A DNA stretch of 64,000 bases from Bacteroidales bacterium (GTDB lineage Bacteria; Bacteroidota; Bacteroidia; Bacteroidales; UBA4417), in the NCBI GenBank assembly GCA_016707785.1, contig JADJGZ010000016.1, forward strand, positions 79,179 through 143,178, in the 5' to 3' direction. Position numbers and translations under genes: made by a program. Below, in pieces: positions 54,797 through 63,814 of this stretch; the stretch's first letter is position 1; each line of letters opens with the position of its first letter. The notes below the pieces were generated by a model. The model saw only the letters and a program-made list of their open reading frames with translations, was not told where the DNA came from and did no database searches.

Positions 54797-55776
54797 TCCT
54801 CGACTGGGTGGCTAATCACTCAGCCTGGGATAATCCCCTGGTAACAGAACATCCGGAATGGTACACCCGGACGCTGGAAGGAGACTTTCAACCTACTCCC
54901 TGGTATGATTGGGAAGATATCATTGATTTCGATTACAACCAGCCAGGACTGAGGGAATATATGACAGAGGCACTTAAATTCTGGGTAAAAGAAACCAATA
55001 TTGATGGTTACAGATGTGATGTGGCAGGTTTTATCCCGGTCGATTTCTGGGAATCCGTCAGAAAGCAGTTAGATGCTATCAAACCGGTTTTTATGCTGGC
55101 TGAATGGGAATCACGTGACCTGCACAGGTATGCTTTCGATATGACTTATTCCTGGAGTTTATGGGATAAGATGAAGGAGGTAACTACCGGTCATAAAAAC
55201 ATTGGTGGATTAGTGGAATACATGGCTCATGATGTGAACACTTTTCCCCGGGATGCTTACCGGATGACTTTTACCGATAACCATGACAAAAACTCCTGGG
55301 AAGGAAATCCATTGCTGAACTTTGGAGATGGACTTGAAACCAGTATTGTACTAGCCGCCACAGTAAATGGAATGCCATTGGTTTATAGCGGGCAGGAAGC
55401 CGGACTTAATCGTTCACTGGCATTCTTCGACAAAGACCTGATAGAATGGCGGGAACACCCTTTTTACGAGATTTACAGGAAACTTTTCACCCTGAAACAC
55501 ACAAACAAGGCCCTTTGGAATGGGGCCTGGGGCGGCGAAATGGTTAGAATTTTCAATGATCAGCCTTCAAAGGTGATTTCATTCTCAAGGGAAATGAATG
55601 GGGATAAGGTGATACCTATTTTTAATTTCAGTAATGAAAATGTAACTGTCAAATTGAAGACCAGCCATCATTTTGGAAATTATACCGAGTTGTTTACAGG
55701 CAAAGTTTTCCGGATAAGTGGAGATGATGTAATAACTCTTAATCCGTGGGGATATCTTGTGCTGGTTTTGGACTAA
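54742..55776 (+). CDS. GH13 alpha-amylase-family enzyme, main fragment
   Basis: The 344-residue open part holds most of the (beta/alpha)8 barrel: MYLILDWVANHSAWDN (region I), DGYRCDVAGFIPVDFW with the catalytic nucleophile Asp (region II), VFMLAEWES with the acid Glu (region III) and TFTDNHDKNSW with the third Asp (region IV). A C-terminal beta domain follows (VISFSREMNGDKVIPIFNF, then VITLNPWGYLVLVLD). All three catalytic acids are present. The substrate is an alpha-1,4-glucan or maltooligosaccharide; exact specificity is not clear. The first Met is internal; see the fragment upstream. With the leader it would be a periplasmic or surface enzyme. Confidence 0.88.
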   Translation: MDDFKSLVKKVHEMGMYLILDWVANHSAWDNPLVTEHPEWYTRTLEGDFQPTPWYDWEDIIDFDYNQPGLREYMTEALKFWVKETNIDGYRCDVAGFIPVDFWESVRKQLDAIKPVFMLAEWESRDLHRYAFDMTYSWSLWDKMKEVTTGHKNIGGLVEYMAHDVNTFPRDAYRMTFTDNHDKNSWEGNPLLNFGDGLETSIVLAATVNGMPLVYSGQEAGLNRSLAFFDKDLIEWREHPFYEIYRKLFTLKHTNKALWNGAWGGEMVRIFNDQPSKVISFSREMNGDKVIPIFNFSNENVTVKLKTSHHFGNYTELFTGKVFRISGDDVITLNPWGYLVLVLD

Positions 55777-56522
55777 GTGATTTTGGCTTTTTGTGTCGGG
55801 GGCAAAGTGCTGAGTGCTGAGTGCTGAGTGCCCCGAAGGGGAACCTTTGGCTCTGAGTGCTGAGTGCCCAATTGGGAAGCATTTGGTTCTGAGTGCGGGG
55901 TCTGTCTGACCAGGGGAATCTTGCTTAAAAGGAAAATATTCACAGCGGGCAGGTGAAGAGTGAAAAATGAAAAATGAAAAATGAAAAACGAAAAACCTAC
56001 TTACTGCCTAAAGCTGCCTGACCAGGAGAATTTTTTAATAAGAAAATAAAAAACGTAGAGCAAATCAAAAATCCATCCGCCGGTTGGCGGACCAAGTCTC
56101 ATTCGCCAGCTTGCGGACCAAAACGTCCCAAGTCTCAAATCCAAAGTCCAAAATCCAAGCCCAATCTCACCTGCGAACCAAAACCAAGGCTTCCTTGAGG
56201 AAAATCAACGAGCTAAAGAATTTCCCGAAGCAATCTGAAATCAAACATCCGAATTCAAACATCCAACATCCGACATCAACATCCGACATCCGACATCAAA
56301 CATCCGACATCAAACATCCGACAGGAGGAAAGTGTGCCGAATTAACCCTCCTAATCCGACAGGACCCGGGCATCCCACCACTTTCCTTTTCCTTTTTTTC
56401 GTTGCAGTTTTAGATATTTATTATCCTCGCCACAACGATACAGCCCACCTGTAGCAATACTCAAGTCAAACAATCTATTGCTTCAAACAATGGGATTTCT
56501 TCTTGTTGCATGTTTTTATAAA
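55777..56522. repeat. Intergenic region of about 750 bases full of short lineage-type repeats
   Basis: TGCTGAGTGC units repeat at 55808-55870. AAAATGAAAAATGAAAAATG repeats follow at 55968-55990. A perfect hairpin TCCGCC/GGCGGA (56076-56091) leads into ACCAAGTCTC blocks. AACATCCGACATC units occupy 56230-56325, the same family as at 47921-47962. The plus frame here (56084-56413) reads HPTSTSDIRHQTSDIKHPT and is a repeat artefact. No gene is seen. Confidence 0.7.
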
Positions 56523-57332
56523 TTAATTCTCCCTCACTTCTATAAAAGCTGTATCCGTACTCATCCCTGTAAAAACACCGTATCCATTCTTAATTGAAGT
56601 TACAGGGTCGGTAATATTATTTGAATTTGCTGAGATCTGCTGATACAGGTCAGCAAAATCCTGGTTCACCTTGAATAAGACTATACGATAATGTCCAAAA
56701 AACTGCAGATTCCTCATACCCAGCCTGGTTCCCGACGACTGAATGGGTGAAATACTCTGAATGGTGGGCACATCAGTATCTTCCATGACTTCATTTATCA
56801 GGTCAGGGGTGCTTTCGAGGTATTCAATGGTAACATAGTAATAACTGTCATCATCATTGGTCCAGGTTACATCAATATCCTCCATCGGGCCACTGCCAAA
56901 TCCACCACTGCTGGTAATTCGGTCAGTATAAATGACATGGTCGGAGAGATAAAAATCAACAGGCTTTTCGGGGATCTGTGTGGATGAACTCACTGAATCA
57001 CTACCATAATAGAAAACCATTGTAAATGAAGTACCAGCCTCCACTTTATTATTTCCCAGCAGGAACTGGTATTCACCTGAGCCCATATCGCTCATTGGCA
57101 AACCATTCAATAAAATGTTAAGCCCGGTTATACCTTCTTTCACCTCGAGGGTGTCTTCCGAAAACGGCAGTAGCCTGGAAACATTTACCCTGATGCTGCT
57201 ATCCCCGGCGTATAAATAGGATTCCACGATGGCGATTTCATCGGAATTCAGAGGATCGATGAGTTCTTTGCCGCAGGAATTGAACATCAAAATGAATACA
57301 ACTGATAAGATTATCAGGAGTTTAGTTTTCAT
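56523..57332 (-). CDS. DUF4249 lipoprotein, partner of a TonB-dependent receptor
   Basis: The 269-residue product has a lipobox signal peptide (ILMFNSCGKELID, Cys at residue 20). The mature part begins EIAIVESYLYAGDSSIRVNV, and later SEDTLEVKEGITGLNILLNG and FTMVFYYGSDSVSSSTQIPEKPVDF follow, as in DUF4249 proteins. These lipoproteins are encoded directly after TonB-dependent receptors and are thought to cap them at the cell surface. Here the gap is two bases, so the two are cotranscribed. The ligand is unknown. Confidence 0.85.
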   Translation of the reverse strand: MKTKLLIILSVVFILMFNSCGKELIDPLNSDEIAIVESYLYAGDSSIRVNVSRLLPFSEDTLEVKEGITGLNILLNGLPMSDMGSGEYQFLLGNNKVEAGTSFTMVFYYGSDSVSSSTQIPEKPVDFYLSDHVIYTDRITSSGGFGSGPMEDIDVTWTNDDDSYYYVTIEYLESTPDLINEVMEDTDVPTIQSISPIQSSGTRLGMRNLQFFGHYRIVLFKVNQDFADLYQQISANSNNITDPVTSIKNGYGVFTGMSTDTAFIEVREN

Positions 57333-57334
57333 AA

Positions 57335-58894
57335 TTACCTGATTTGAAGTGTTACTGAAACATTGGGAGTAATCCCCAGGAGGTTAACATTGGTTTCCGT
57401 GAGGCCTGTTTCATCCACGGTAAATTCCTTGTACCACACATTCTTACGATTATACACATTGAACAGGGAAAACCCTATGCTGCCCTTCCCGGTTTCACCC
57501 ATGGTAAAATCATATTTTGCTGACAGGTCGAGCCGGTGGTAATCGGGCAGGCGGGAGGCATTTTTAGTCCCGGGAATGATGATACTTTTTGTTGTTCCAT
57601 CAGGCATAGTCAGTACATAGCCCCCAATAGGCTGGGTGTATGGCATTCCGGTAGAATACACCCATGTTCCTGACAAGGTCCATTTTTTAATTTTATGGAT
57701 AGCTACTATTTTCAGTTCATTGGTTACATCCTGTGAGGCAGCGAAATAGCCTTCGCCATATACCGGGAATTTGTACCGGGTTTCGGATAAGGTATATCCA
57801 ATCCATCCGCTGAATTTTCCGAATTTTTTCTGTAGCAGCAGGTCAAAACCCCGGGTATAACCTGTTCCTTCATAAAAGAGGGAGGAATAGTCAATGCTTT
57901 CACCGAAGCGGTGGTTGAAACGCAAGGTATATTCAGTAAGACCTGCAAGTCTTTTATAGTAAACCTCTGCATCAATAAGGACATCCCTTGTTTCGTAGCT
58001 GGCTCCTGAAATAAAATGAATGGAGCTGCTTACCGGGATATTATCCCCGTTTGAGAGTATCCATATATCCCTGCTCCCGGCCTGGATATCTTCCCTGATG
58101 ATCCTGTTTGCAAACTGGTAGTACAAACCCGTGGATGCTTTAATCTTTAATTTGGAAGTAGCATTGATGGAAGCCTGGAAACGGGGTTCGAAATAGGGTT
58201 TGCCGGTGTTGCTGAAATAGGATACTCTCAACCCGGGGAGTAAGGTTATTTTTTTATCAAAAGGATTCAAACGGTTCTGGACATAGGCTGCAATCAGGTC
58301 CCCTTCGTTCTGCATATCCAGTATTGAAAGGGTATCATTCTGCAGGAAAGAATAGGCAATATCATAATGATTGTATTGAGCCCCGAATTCTACCTGGTTC
58401 TGGTCGTTCCATTTCCATTCATTATCGGTCTTAAAGCAAAAATCCTTTAGTGCATTTTGTTCCACAGAACCATTATTGAACACACTGCTGGTTCCATCCT
58501 CATTAAAAATTGTGCGGGCATCACTCCTATCCTTCGAATTGGAATAATCGGAAATGGATACCAGGTTATTGGTATAAAGTTTTTCATTCCATTTCCTGGA
58601 CCATTTTGCACTGCTCCCCCAATTCCCCCATTTGGTTAGGTCGGTTATTCCTCCACTTATACTCATCCCTCCCCTTGAATGGTTCATATCACGGGAATTA
58701 TCGAAATAATCCTGTCCACTGAAAAAGCTGAAGGAAACAATGTCTTTGAGGGTAAACTTATACGTGACTTTGGCATTCAGATCATAGAAGTAGGATGTTG
58801 GTTCCTGTTCCTCTATCATCCTGGGCATTCCTCCAGGCCCGGCAGGCCTTATTTCTTGTGGCACCACATTATCCTGGCTGAAGGAATCAAACAA
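57335..58894 (-). CDS. TonB-dependent receptor, beta-barrel fragment
   Basis: The 519-residue open part is most of the barrel: alternating strands such as YFYDLNAKVTYKFTLKDIVS, YVQNRLNPFDKKITLLPGLR, and SKLKIKASTGLYYQFANRII, ending VSVTLQIR, a typical terminal strand. The gene actually continues upstream. The 160 bases between this fragment and 59054 encode NGYVEIPLKG-GSVFLAARRSY in two frames, split by an extra A in the A5 run at 58949-58953 (minus strand) and by a missing T near 59089. The whole receptor is 60061 to 57335, about 908 residues. It transports an unknown ligand with its DUF4249 partner. Confidence 0.82.
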   Translation of the reverse strand: MFDSFSQDNVVPQEIRPAGPGGMPRMIEEQEPTSYFYDLNAKVTYKFTLKDIVSFSFFSGQDYFDNSRDMNHSRGGMSISGGITDLTKWGNWGSSAKWSRKWNEKLYTNNLVSISDYSNSKDRSDARTIFNEDGTSSVFNNGSVEQNALKDFCFKTDNEWKWNDQNQVEFGAQYNHYDIAYSFLQNDTLSILDMQNEGDLIAAYVQNRLNPFDKKITLLPGLRVSYFSNTGKPYFEPRFQASINATSKLKIKASTGLYYQFANRIIREDIQAGSRDIWILSNGDNIPVSSSIHFISGASYETRDVLIDAEVYYKRLAGLTEYTLRFNHRFGESIDYSSLFYEGTGYTRGFDLLLQKKFGKFSGWIGYTLSETRYKFPVYGEGYFAASQDVTNELKIVAIHKIKKWTLSGTWVYSTGMPYTQPIGGYVLTMPDGTTKSIIIPGTKNASRLPDYHRLDLSAKYDFTMGETGKGSIGFSLFNVYNRKNVWYKEFTVDETGLTETNVNLLGITPNVSVTLQIR

Positions 58895-59053
58895 CTTTTC
58901 ATAAAGGAACGACTTGTACGACCTCCTGGCGGCAAGGAATACAGAGCCTTTTTCCTTTCAGGGGAATTTCGACATAGCCGTTTACTCCAATAAACCCGGC
59001 ATCAATCCCACCATTGAATTTTTGATCATTACCGGTTTTCCCGATAATCTCCA

Positions 59054-60061
59054 TCACAGAGGAAAGCCTTCCCCCGTATTTAGCCTCGAACCCTCCCTAT
59101 ATAGTTGCACTTCCTTGATAGCATTGGGGTTGAAAGCTGAGAACATCCCAAACAGATGTTCCTGGTGGTAAACTGTGAATCCATCATACAGGATTAGGTT
59201 CTGGTCAGGGGTTCCCCCTCTCACAAACAGTCCGGCTGAGGAACCACTGCCTCCGCCAATTCCGGGCATCAGCTGGAACGTCCTGAAAATATCCTTTTCC
59301 CCCAAACTTGGCAACTCAGCTAATTTAGCAGGAGCCATTTTTATCAGGTTTCCCCCTTCAGAAGCTTTAAGTAAGTCCTCCCGCTGTCCTTTAACTTCTA
59401 CTGTTTTTAGCTGGGTAGTTACCGGATCCATCAGAATAGTAATTTCATGAACATCGGCATGAGGACTTAGGTAGAAGAGTTGCTTGTAGTAGCCAAGGTA
59501 AAAAACAAGGATAGCAGAGGTGTCGGTAGGGATGTTCGGAAGTGTAAAATATCCGTCGATATTCGATGAACAGCCCTTACTGGTTCCCCTTATCAGCACT
59601 GAAGCGAAAGGTAAAGGTTCTCCACTTTGCCTGTCCTTGACAATCCCGCTTGCTGTGAAATTGAACTTGGTAGGCTTTCCTTTAAATTTCTGGTTAGCTG
59701 AAGTGAGTTTACTGGCATTGAGTATTGAACGTGGTATAACTTTGATGTGATTCTTGTCATCCATGAAATAACCCACTTCCGGATTATTACGAAATACCAC
59801 TTCTACGGCTGTTGCAATTGGGGTATTCGTAAAAAGATAGTCCAGGGTAAAACCTTTGACCATCGCCGAGTCATATTCTATATCAGCCTTATACTTGAAT
59901 TTGAAATCTCCGAGGACTTTCACCAATGGTGTGCTCCAGTAATACTCAGAAATCCTGATTCCTTGATCGTCCTGCGCATGGATGGGCATAACCTTAACAA
60001 GCAATAAGGCCATTAGGATGATACCAAAAAGATAATGAAGAGTGGAAGGCTTATGCATCAT
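59054..60061 (-). CDS. TonB-dependent receptor, N-terminal fragment (STN, CarboxypepD-reg, plug)
   Basis: It opens with a signal peptide (HYLFGIILMALLLVKVMPIHA). Residues 50-115 form a secretin/TonB short domain (LTDYLF-type FTLDYLFTNTPIATAVEVVF, then HIKVIPRS). Residues 138-225 are a carboxypeptidase-like domain (ASGIVKDRQSGEPLPFASVL, then NIDGYFTLPNIPTDTSA). The plug follows (LKTVEVKGQREDLL, SLGEKDIFRTFQLMPGIGGG, GLFVRGGTPDQNLILYDGFTVY). An STN domain usually contacts a FecR-type anti-sigma factor, but no sigma/anti-sigma pair is seen nearby. The reading frame is lost at GGGTTCG near 59089. Confidence 0.85.
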   Translation of the reverse strand: MMHKPSTLHYLFGIILMALLLVKVMPIHAQDDQGIRISEYYWSTPLVKVLGDFKFKYKADIEYDSAMVKGFTLDYLFTNTPIATAVEVVFRNNPEVGYFMDDKNHIKVIPRSILNASKLTSANQKFKGKPTKFNFTASGIVKDRQSGEPLPFASVLIRGTSKGCSSNIDGYFTLPNIPTDTSAILVFYLGYYKQLFYLSPHADVHEITILMDPVTTQLKTVEVKGQREDLLKASEGGNLIKMAPAKLAELPSLGEKDIFRTFQLMPGIGGGSGSSAGLFVRGGTPDQNLILYDGFTVYHQEHLFGMFSAFNPNAIKEVQLYREGSRLNTGEGFPL

Positions 60062-60418
60062 TTGTTATTACATAGTGATGAGGCAGCAAAATTCTACGCA
60101 TCCTTCGGACGGGCAAAAATGAAATATACGTTGACAAGATTTATACCGATGAATCACCACATTTTATCTATTGAGATTATTCTATGCAAATGTTATTTCA
60201 GTTTGGAAATCAATTACTAATGAGCAAACTCTGCATTATGATTGCTTGTCCCATGAGTGCTTCAGAAATATTCAGGGTGATATCGTGATACCAAAAATTG
60301 AAGACAATCATTCTATATAACATGCATAATACCTGGTCATTAACTATCAAATAACTCAATTCATCAACTTTATCATTATTAGATTGTTGTATTAAGAAAC
60401 ATTCTAAATAATACCTAT
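60062..60418. other. Divergent intergenic region, no clear features
   Basis: The 357 bases separate the TonB receptor gene (minus) and the cupredoxin gene (plus). Short frames here lack gene-like features, and no full TTTG/TAnnTTTG pair was found for either gene. It must contain both promoters, but they are not readable by consensus. Confidence 0.4.
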
Positions 60419-61297
60419 ATGAAAACAATAGCTACACTCTTTACGGGGATAATTCTCCTCATACTTACGGTGTTACCAGGGGAGGCGTTGGCAACAAAAC
60501 ATGTGATCAACGTTCAAAATTATACATTCAGCCCTGCAAATATTAATAATGTTACTGTGGGTGACACTATGCGATGGGTCTGGGTTTCAGGTTCACACAC
60601 AACAACCTCAACCACCATTCCTTCAGGCGCTGCTACATGGAATAGTCCGATTACAAGCACAGTAACTTCCTATGAATATAAAGTAACCAAAGCAGGTACC
60701 TATAATTATAAGTGTACACCTCATACAGGAATGGGCATGGTGGGATCCTTTGTAGCAACTGCATCTGTGCCAACATTGACATTATTTCCTCAAAATCGAA
60801 ATGTTGGGTATATAGCCGGATCAACTTCTTTCAGTGTGACCTCCAATGCAATATGGACAACCTCCACCGACAGGGACTGGTGTACAGCAACCCCATCGGG
60901 TTCCGGTAATGGGACGATTGTAGCTACTTACCTGGAAAATCCAACTTCAGCCACACGTATTGCTACCATATCCATTGAAGTGGAAGGGCTTGAACCCAGC
61001 CAGGTGACGGTTACACAAGATGGTTCCACACTATCTGTGGGTTCAGATCCATCAGCATCATTCCGGATTTTTCCAAATCCCGCTAAGGACAAGGTTGTGA
61101 TTAAAATGGATAACCATCCAGGTGAAAAAGTTTCACTTTACATTTTTGATGCGATCGGGAACCAGGTATATCAATCTAAAACTATTGAAGATGAAGCCGT
61201 TACACTTAACCTAGCCTCTTTGCCCAGGGGAAGTTATTTTGTTCGCTGGATATCAGGAAGTGATGTACATGTGAGCAAGCTACTTCTTATTGATTAA
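60419..61297 (+). CDS. Secreted cupredoxin-BACON protein with T9SS sorting domain
   Basis: The 292-residue product has a signal peptide (ATLFTGIILLILTVLPGEA). Residues 27-115 form a plastocyanin/azurin-type cupredoxin with type 1 copper ligands visible: His60 in VSGSHTTT and Cys99, His102 and Met107 in YKCTPHTGMGMVG (C-x2-H-x4-M). Residues 120-205 are BACON-like (VTSNAIWTTSTDRDWCTATP, then IEVEGLEPSQVTVTQDG). The end is a T9SS domain (FRIFPNPAKDKVVIKM, final VHVSKLLLID). An electron-transfer or copper-binding domain is thus placed outside the outer membrane. A strong terminator follows at 61367. Single-gene unit. Confidence 0.88.
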   Translation: MKTIATLFTGIILLILTVLPGEALATKHVINVQNYTFSPANINNVTVGDTMRWVWVSGSHTTTSTTIPSGAATWNSPITSTVTSYEYKVTKAGTYNYKCTPHTGMGMVGSFVATASVPTLTLFPQNRNVGYIAGSTSFSVTSNAIWTTSTDRDWCTATPSGSGNGTIVATYLENPTSATRIATISIEVEGLEPSQVTVTQDGSTLSVGSDPSASFRIFPNPAKDKVVIKMDNHPGEKVSLYIFDAIGNQVYQSKTIEDEAVTLNLASLPRGSYFVRWISGSDVHVSKLLLID

Positions 61298-61366
61298 CAA
61301 TGATCCTCCGGAAAATACTTCTATAATATTCCGGAATGGAGGTGTTGATTTCCGATTAGATTTGAA

Positions 61367-61403
61367 GATGCCCTGGATAGTCCAGGGCATCTTTGGTTTT
61401 CCT
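61367..61403 (+). terminator. Rho-independent terminator after the cupredoxin gene
   Basis: GATGCCCTGGA (61367-61377) pairs perfectly with TCCAGGGCATC (61381-61391) around the loop TAG, followed by TTTGGTTTT. It lies 70 bases past the stop. Confidence 0.82.
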
Positions 61404-61452
61404 GTAATGAACAATTGCATGATTCAAACAAACAAATTAGCTTGTAAATCTT

Positions 61453-61460
61453 TAATTTTG
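61453..61460 (+). promoter_or_regulatory. -7 element of the acid phosphatase gene
   Basis: TAATTTTG matches TAnnTTTG and would start transcription near 61467, which excludes the upstream TTG at 61463 as a start codon and supports the ATG at 61505. No clear TTTG was found at -33. Confidence 0.45.
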
Positions 61461-61504
61461 ACTTGGTTTTGAATAAGAAATTTGACAACTATAATCTTCA
61501 CTTT

Positions 61505-62308
61505 ATGAAATGGACAATTCTCACCTTATTGCTTGTTACTTTCCTTTTTCAATCATGTAACACAAGCAAGGAAGTAGTCACAGCCAGGAATAGCAACAAC
61601 TTATTGTCATCTGTTTCCTGGTTTCAGAATTCTGCAGAGATGACGGCACTTTATTACCAGGGATTTAATATCGCCAAACTCCGCCTGGATGAACAACTGG
61701 CTACCAACAACAGTCTAAAACCATTGGCGGTAGTGGTTGACATTGATGAAACCATGCTGGATAACAGTCCATATGAAACTATTGTGATTACAAAAGGAGA
61801 ACAAAAGGACGGATGGTATGATTGGACAACAAAGGCTTCAGCAAAAGCACTTCCCGGGGCACTGGAATTTGCCCATTATGCCGAAAGCAAGGGTGTTCAT
61901 ATCTTTTATACTACAAACCATGACTACCAGGAACAGGCTGCCACCCTGCTGAATCTGCAGAAAGAGGGATTTCCTTTTGCCACAAATGACCACCTGCTTA
62001 CAAGAAGCGACACAGCCTTCTACAACGGCAATACCAGCTCTAAAGTAGGGCGAAGAGCAAAAGTTTCCTCCACACATGAGATTGTGCTTCTTATAGGTGA
62101 CAATCTGAATGATTTTTCAGAAGTCTTTGAGGACCGGTCAGTTAATTATGGGAAAGATGCCGTAGAAAAGAATAAAGCACTCTTTGGCCAACGGTTTATC
62201 GTTCTTCCCAACCCTATGTATGGTGCCTGGGAGAAGCCACTTTATGATTATAAAAAGAATCTCACGGAAGATGAAAAAACGGAGCTGATGCTGAAGAAGC
62301 TTAGGTAA
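61505..62308 (+). CDS. Lipoprotein e(P4)-type acid phosphatase / 5'-nucleotidase
   Basis: The ATG at 61505 gives a lipobox leader (TLLLVTFLFQSCNTS, Cys18) and a 267-residue product; the frame extension to 61463 overlaps the -7 element. The HAD class C phosphatase motifs are present: VVVDIDETMLDNSPY with catalytic Asp79/Asp81, HIFYTTNHDYQEQ (motif II), KVGRRAKV (motif III Lys) and LLIGDNLNDFSE (motif IV). It ends YGAWEKPLYDY...DEKTELML, typical of e(P4). It dephosphorylates nucleotides and other monoesters at the outer membrane, for example NMN or AMP uptake. It converges with the BNR-like gene. Confidence 0.9.
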   Translation: MKWTILTLLLVTFLFQSCNTSKEVVTARNSNNLLSSVSWFQNSAEMTALYYQGFNIAKLRLDEQLATNNSLKPLAVVVDIDETMLDNSPYETIVITKGEQKDGWYDWTTKASAKALPGALEFAHYAESKGVHIFYTTNHDYQEQAATLLNLQKEGFPFATNDHLLTRSDTAFYNGNTSSKVGRRAKVSSTHEIVLLIGDNLNDFSEVFEDRSVNYGKDAVEKNKALFGQRFIVLPNPMYGAWEKPLYDYKKNLTEDEKTELMLKKLR

Positions 62309-62420
62309 AAACTATATCTTGCGTATGCCACCAAATAATGACAGATCCTTGGGTGTTTTGCAAACAGATAATTAAAGTTTGATCAGTTTTTGCATAATAC
62401 TCTGCGGTTTGTCCTTCAGA

Positions 62421-63428
62421 TCAATTTTCAGGATATATATCCCGGATGATATGCCGGAGATATTGAAAGGGGGAATACCTGGCAAGATTGGAGTATGATG
62501 GCGTTGCTTCTTTTGAAAGGCTGCATTCAACATCAAGTATGGCTTCTATCTGATAGGTGATATCACCGGCAGGTGCATTCAGATCCGTATACTGGGTAAT
62601 TCCTCCTGAAACAGATGCCAGAAGCTGCAGATTGTCAGAAGTTGAACCTCTGTAAATATTATAGGTCAATAACAAAGCCCCGTGGTAATCACTCCACATC
62701 AGGTTCCAGGTATTTCCAACACCCTGGTTAATAGCTAAATGCACCGGACTATGACCAAAACCCATATATGATATGTTACACTTATCAATCACATTCATAG
62801 CATACCATTCTGTCTTTACCGCAGGATTGGAAAGTATATCTACATATTCACCCGGAGCGGATGCTGAAAAACCTGCCAGCCTGATGGGCTGACCGGCGAT
62901 AGTCCCGTCTTTGTAAATAAATACAGAATCGGCTGTTCCTAATGCGGGTTCATTCCATAGGATCATATAATGTGATGAGGTTGAGTCCACAGTAACCATG
63001 CATAAATTCGGAGAATACCATTCATTCTGGAGTAGCACAGTGATTGAATCAGTGCAGGTAGTGCCATTGGAATACAGCACTGTTGCTGTGTAAATAGTGG
63101 GTTCCATTGGACTGGCAACCGGAGATTCAACATCATCAGCACTCAGGCCTGTGGATGGTTCCCAGTGGTAGGATACTGGTGCAAAAGAGGAGTAAAGGAA
63201 CCCGTTAGCACCAATAACAAATAACCGTTTGTCATCAGGACAGGCAATATCATTGATATAACCAGGGAAAGAATAATTAATGTTTTGATATTCAGTCCCA
63301 TAATGACTAAACTTGTTGATATCATAGATTGAAGCACTGTATCCGGTTGAATCATCCAGCAAGGCAATGCTTAAGAGTTTCCCAGCCAGGATAACTACGT
63401 CCAGCTTTCCCTCCATCTGTTGTCTCAA
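62421..63428 (-). CDS. BNR/YCF48-like T9SS protein, C-terminal fragment
   Basis: The open part of 335 residues contains beta-propeller or PKD-like sequence (VASPMEPTIYTATVLYSNGT, then CTDSITVLLQNEWYSPNLCM) and an FN3-like domain (NTWNLMWSDYHGALLLTYNI, then YRGSTSDNLQLLASV). At about 62470 the frame slips: in another frame it ends with GISSGIYILKIDLKDKPQSI and then MQKLIKL, stop at 62372, the last part of a T9SS sorting domain. The first half of that sorting domain seems missing, so a deletion may add to the indel. The first Met is internal. It belongs with the fragments upstream. Confidence 0.65.
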   Translation of the reverse strand: MRQQMEGKLDVVILAGKLLSIALLDDSTGYSASIYDINKFSHYGTEYQNINYSFPGYINDIACPDDKRLFVIGANGFLYSSFAPVSYHWEPSTGLSADDVESPVASPMEPTIYTATVLYSNGTTCTDSITVLLQNEWYSPNLCMVTVDSTSSHYMILWNEPALGTADSVFIYKDGTIAGQPIRLAGFSASAPGEYVDILSNPAVKTEWYAMNVIDKCNISYMGFGHSPVHLAINQGVGNTWNLMWSDYHGALLLTYNIYRGSTSDNLQLLASVSGGITQYTDLNAPAGDITYQIEAILDVECSLSKEATPSYSNLARYSPFQYLRHIIRDIYPEN

Positions 63429-63520
63429 AGGTGTTTATAGCTTGCGGTTATATCCACCGCATTTTCACTGGTAAATGCAATATCTCCTCATAAACACTGT
63501 ATTCATTTGCTTCAGCAGTA

Positions 63521-63814
63521 TTAATCCAAGGTGTTTCCACCATGTGGTTCTAAGGAAGACATTGGTATTTTGTTATAGTCATGATCCCCTGCAATAAATC
63601 CATTTGTTTCATTCACAAATTCAATATCACGAATCTTTACTGTAGTCCCTGAAGGAATGGAATCCCAGGTAGTTCCACCATTTGTGGTTTTAAGAATAAG
63701 CCCCATTTCTCCGATCGCTATATAGGTGTTTTCATTGATACAGGTAATCCGAAACTGCTTCCATGCATCTTCATAAACAACCTCCCAATCATCCTCCGTT
63801 GGTGTTTTAGCCAT
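63521..63814 (-). CDS. BNR/YCF48-like protein, middle fragment
   Basis: The fragment reads KQFRITCINENTYIAIGEMG, LILKTTNGGTTWDSIP and FVNETNGFIAGDHDYNK, a typical YCF48/BNR blade (LxTxNGGxxW). It continues the 63718 frame via a one-base indel near 63820 and passes to the 63428 frame further on. It has no start of its own. Confidence 0.6.
   Translation of the reverse strand: MAKTPTEDDWEVVYEDAWKQFRITCINENTYIAIGEMGLILKTTNGGTTWDSIPSGTTVKIRDIEFVNETNGFIAGDHDYNKIPMSSLEPHGGNTLD

Noticed and set aside
56084..56413. 109-codon plus-strand frame
   Set aside because: It translates the same short tandem repeats (HPTSTSDIRHQTSD) and has no start context.
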